Positions 62,898 through 64,000 of a stretch of DNA of 64,000 nucleotides are shown here, one piece after another. The DNA lies in contig NZ_CP129672.1 of NCBI RefSeq assembly GCF_030505195.1, forward strand, positions 5,428,501 through 5,492,500, in the 5' to 3' direction. Source of the stretch: Comamonas testosteroni (GTDB taxonomy: Bacteria; Pseudomonadota; Gammaproteobacteria; Burkholderiales; Burkholderiaceae_C). The translations under genes were made by a program, and so were the position numbers. Positions within the stretch are counted from its first letter, which is position 1. The number at the start of each line of letters is the position of its first letter. The notes under the pieces were generated by a model. The model saw only the letters and a list, made by a program, of their open reading frames with translations. It made no database searches and was not told the origin of the DNA.

Positions 62898-62917
62898 ATG
62901 TCGGTGAAATCTGACAT
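62898..62917. promoter_or_regulatory. Candidate LysR operator
   Basis: ATGTC-N10-GACAT dyad between the LysR gene and the ferritin-like gene, 81 bases from the regulator start and 64 bases from the divergent gene. Resembles a LysR site but arms are short. Confidence 0.4.
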
Positions 62918-62980
62918 GGCGTAAGGGCCAAATGTCGACAAGATGGCATATCTCCAAGTCTGAAGCCCGACAGATTCAGT

Positions 62981-63859
62981 ATGTCGGTCCTACAACTGAT
63001 GCAGCAAAACGTGTCCCTATCTTCACCTTCAACCACCCCGAGCAGAAACGGCTCTGCCCACTGGCGCATTGAAAACATTGACTTCTCTGCCATCGATCGC
63101 CGCGCAATAGAGCACAACCAGGACCTGTTCTTCTTGCTGATGAGCGCCTCGTTCATAGAGACCGGCTCGGATACCTACGCGGCAAACCTGGCCCAGCATT
63201 ACGCTGCCTGGCCCGAGATCGCGATCTGGCTCAAAGATCAATGGGAGTGCGAAGAACTGCAGCACGGACGCGCGCTGCGGGCCTATGTGGAAGCCGTGTG
63301 GCCGGAGTTTCCCTGGCAAAAAGCCTACGACAGTTTTTTCGCCGAATATTCGCAGCTGTGCACCATGGAGGAGCTTTACCCGGACCCGCGCCTGGAAATG
63401 GTGGCGCGCTGCGTGGTGGAGACCGGCACCACGGCCTACTACCACACCTTGCGCGAACTCAGCGACGAGCCGGTTCTGAGCGAGTTGCTGGGAAATATCC
63501 GCAACGACGAGGTCAACCACTTCAAGCATTTCCTCAAGTACTTCAAGGAGCTGCAGCAGCAGTCGCCTGTGGGCCGCACGCGCATTGCCAAGGCACTGTA
63601 TGGTCGCCTCAAGGAGTTGCGAGAGAGCGATTCGGATATCGCGCTGCGTCACGTCTGGGCGCACAAGGGCTCTTATTTCGCCGATAGCAGCACTCGTTTC
63701 GAAGACATGGCCCAGCGCATTTACGAACTGGTCAGCCGTCGCCTGCCTGCCGACCTGGCCGTGCGCATGCTACTCAAGCCCATGCTGCTGCCAGCAAGCG
63801 TGGAGGGTATGGTGCGCACCCCCATCTCGAAGCTGGCGACACGCATGATGTCGTACTGA
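62981..63859 (+). CDS. Ferritin-like diiron protein
   Basis: A 292-residue protein with the two-ExxH diiron pattern of ferritin-like oxidases: Glu60 in SASFIETGSD, EELQH (Glu92, His95), Glu147 in VVETGTTAYY, and DEVNH (Glu177, His180). This six-ligand arrangement (E, ExxH, E, ExxH) matches soluble diiron oxidases, yet the surrounding sequence is not that of known desaturases, rubrerythrins or AurF that I can name. Substrate unknown. The start at 62981 lacks a ribosome binding site; ATG 62999 is also possible. Divergent LysR upstream may control it. Confidence 0.8.
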   Translation: MSVLQLMQQNVSLSSPSTTPSRNGSAHWRIENIDFSAIDRRAIEHNQDLFFLLMSASFIETGSDTYAANLAQHYAAWPEIAIWLKDQWECEELQHGRALRAYVEAVWPEFPWQKAYDSFFAEYSQLCTMEELYPDPRLEMVARCVVETGTTAYYHTLRELSDEPVLSELLGNIRNDEVNHFKHFLKYFKELQQQSPVGRTRIAKALYGRLKELRESDSDIALRHVWAHKGSYFADSSTRFEDMAQRIYELVSRRLPADLAVRMLLKPMLLPASVEGMVRTPISKLATRMMSY

Positions 63860-64000
63860 GTCTTGCTGCAGCAAACAAGCCCGGCCGGCTCCAATTGTCT
63901 GGGCATTTATTTCCCTGGCAGGCACCTGTCTCACGGCGGCTGTATCTGCCCGCTGCTGGCATACGACAGATGCTGGGACGCTGGCGCGGGCCCAGGCTAC
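63860..64000. other. Window end, no gene seen
   Basis: 141 bases after the ferritin-like gene with no supported reading frame, promoter or terminator before the window ends. Confidence 0.5.

Overview
The window reads as a chromosomal segment of a GC-rich betaproteobacterium of the Comamonadaceae, most like Comamonas or Delftia. The grounds are the gene content (class I phaC with phaA and phaB, a Bug-type tricarboxylate receptor, many LysR regulators, DctA/DctBD, a DUF2783 partner behind a flavin monooxygenase) and short intergenic hairpins built around AGCGCTAGC-like cores, which I associate with this family. This is inference from gene families and style, not from a marker gene. No rRNA, tRNA, CRISPR array, insertion sequence or prophage was recognised.

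Layout. 1-10 kb: the 5' part of gluQ, a flavin amine-oxidase-like protein, a LysR/pirin divergent pair with DoxX and a flavodoxin-like reductase, then a minus-strand block of diguanylate cyclase, MinD-like ATPase and tRNA hydroxylase trhO, preceded by a SulP transporter. 10-18 kb: a DUF1329 protein, an amino acid permease, a repeat-rich gene-poor kilobase, a Tat/lipoprotein tyrosine phosphatase and a three-gene ABC importer. 18-28 kb: ETF-ubiquinone oxidoreductase, a thioesterase, the C4-dicarboxylate module dctA-dctB-dctD with a visible sigma-54 promoter, and a three-gene operon (saccharopine-dehydrogenase-like, DUF4166, DCC thiol-disulfide protein). 28-38 kb: a frameshifted unknown gene divergent from rtcB, a YcxB-like protein, a translationally coupled YceI-YceI-SRPBCC operon, an AhpD-like protein, LysE/LysR, and several small genes. 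38-50 kb: flavin monooxygenase plus DUF2783, PepSY protein, YgiQ radical SAM protein, a large GGDEF/EAL protein, a Nudix hydrolase, FAH-family hydrolase divergent from maiA, and pgeF. 50-55 kb: polyhydroxyalkanoate synthesis genes phaC, phaA, phaB. 55-64 kb: two tiny related ORFs, an ABC-F protein, an acyl-CoA ligase/acyl-CoA dehydrogenase/Bug receptor operon, and a LysR divergent from a ferritin-like diiron protein.

How the genes work together. DctB and DctD should sense C4-dicarboxylates and drive dctA from the sigma-54 promoter at 21106-21121, possibly through palindromes at 20999-21039. PhaA, PhaB and PhaC convert acetyl-CoA to polyhydroxybutyrate. The ligase, dehydrogenase and Bug receptor near 58-61 kb look like an uptake and activation route for an unidentified organic acid. 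ETF-QO passes electrons from acyl-CoA dehydrogenases to the quinone pool.

The least explained feature is a minus-strand transcription unit at about 54931-55440 holding two very short ORFs (40 and 19 codons), each with a strong ribosome binding site and each carrying the same motif, WP-x-DERDRKR. I do not recognise it from any named family.
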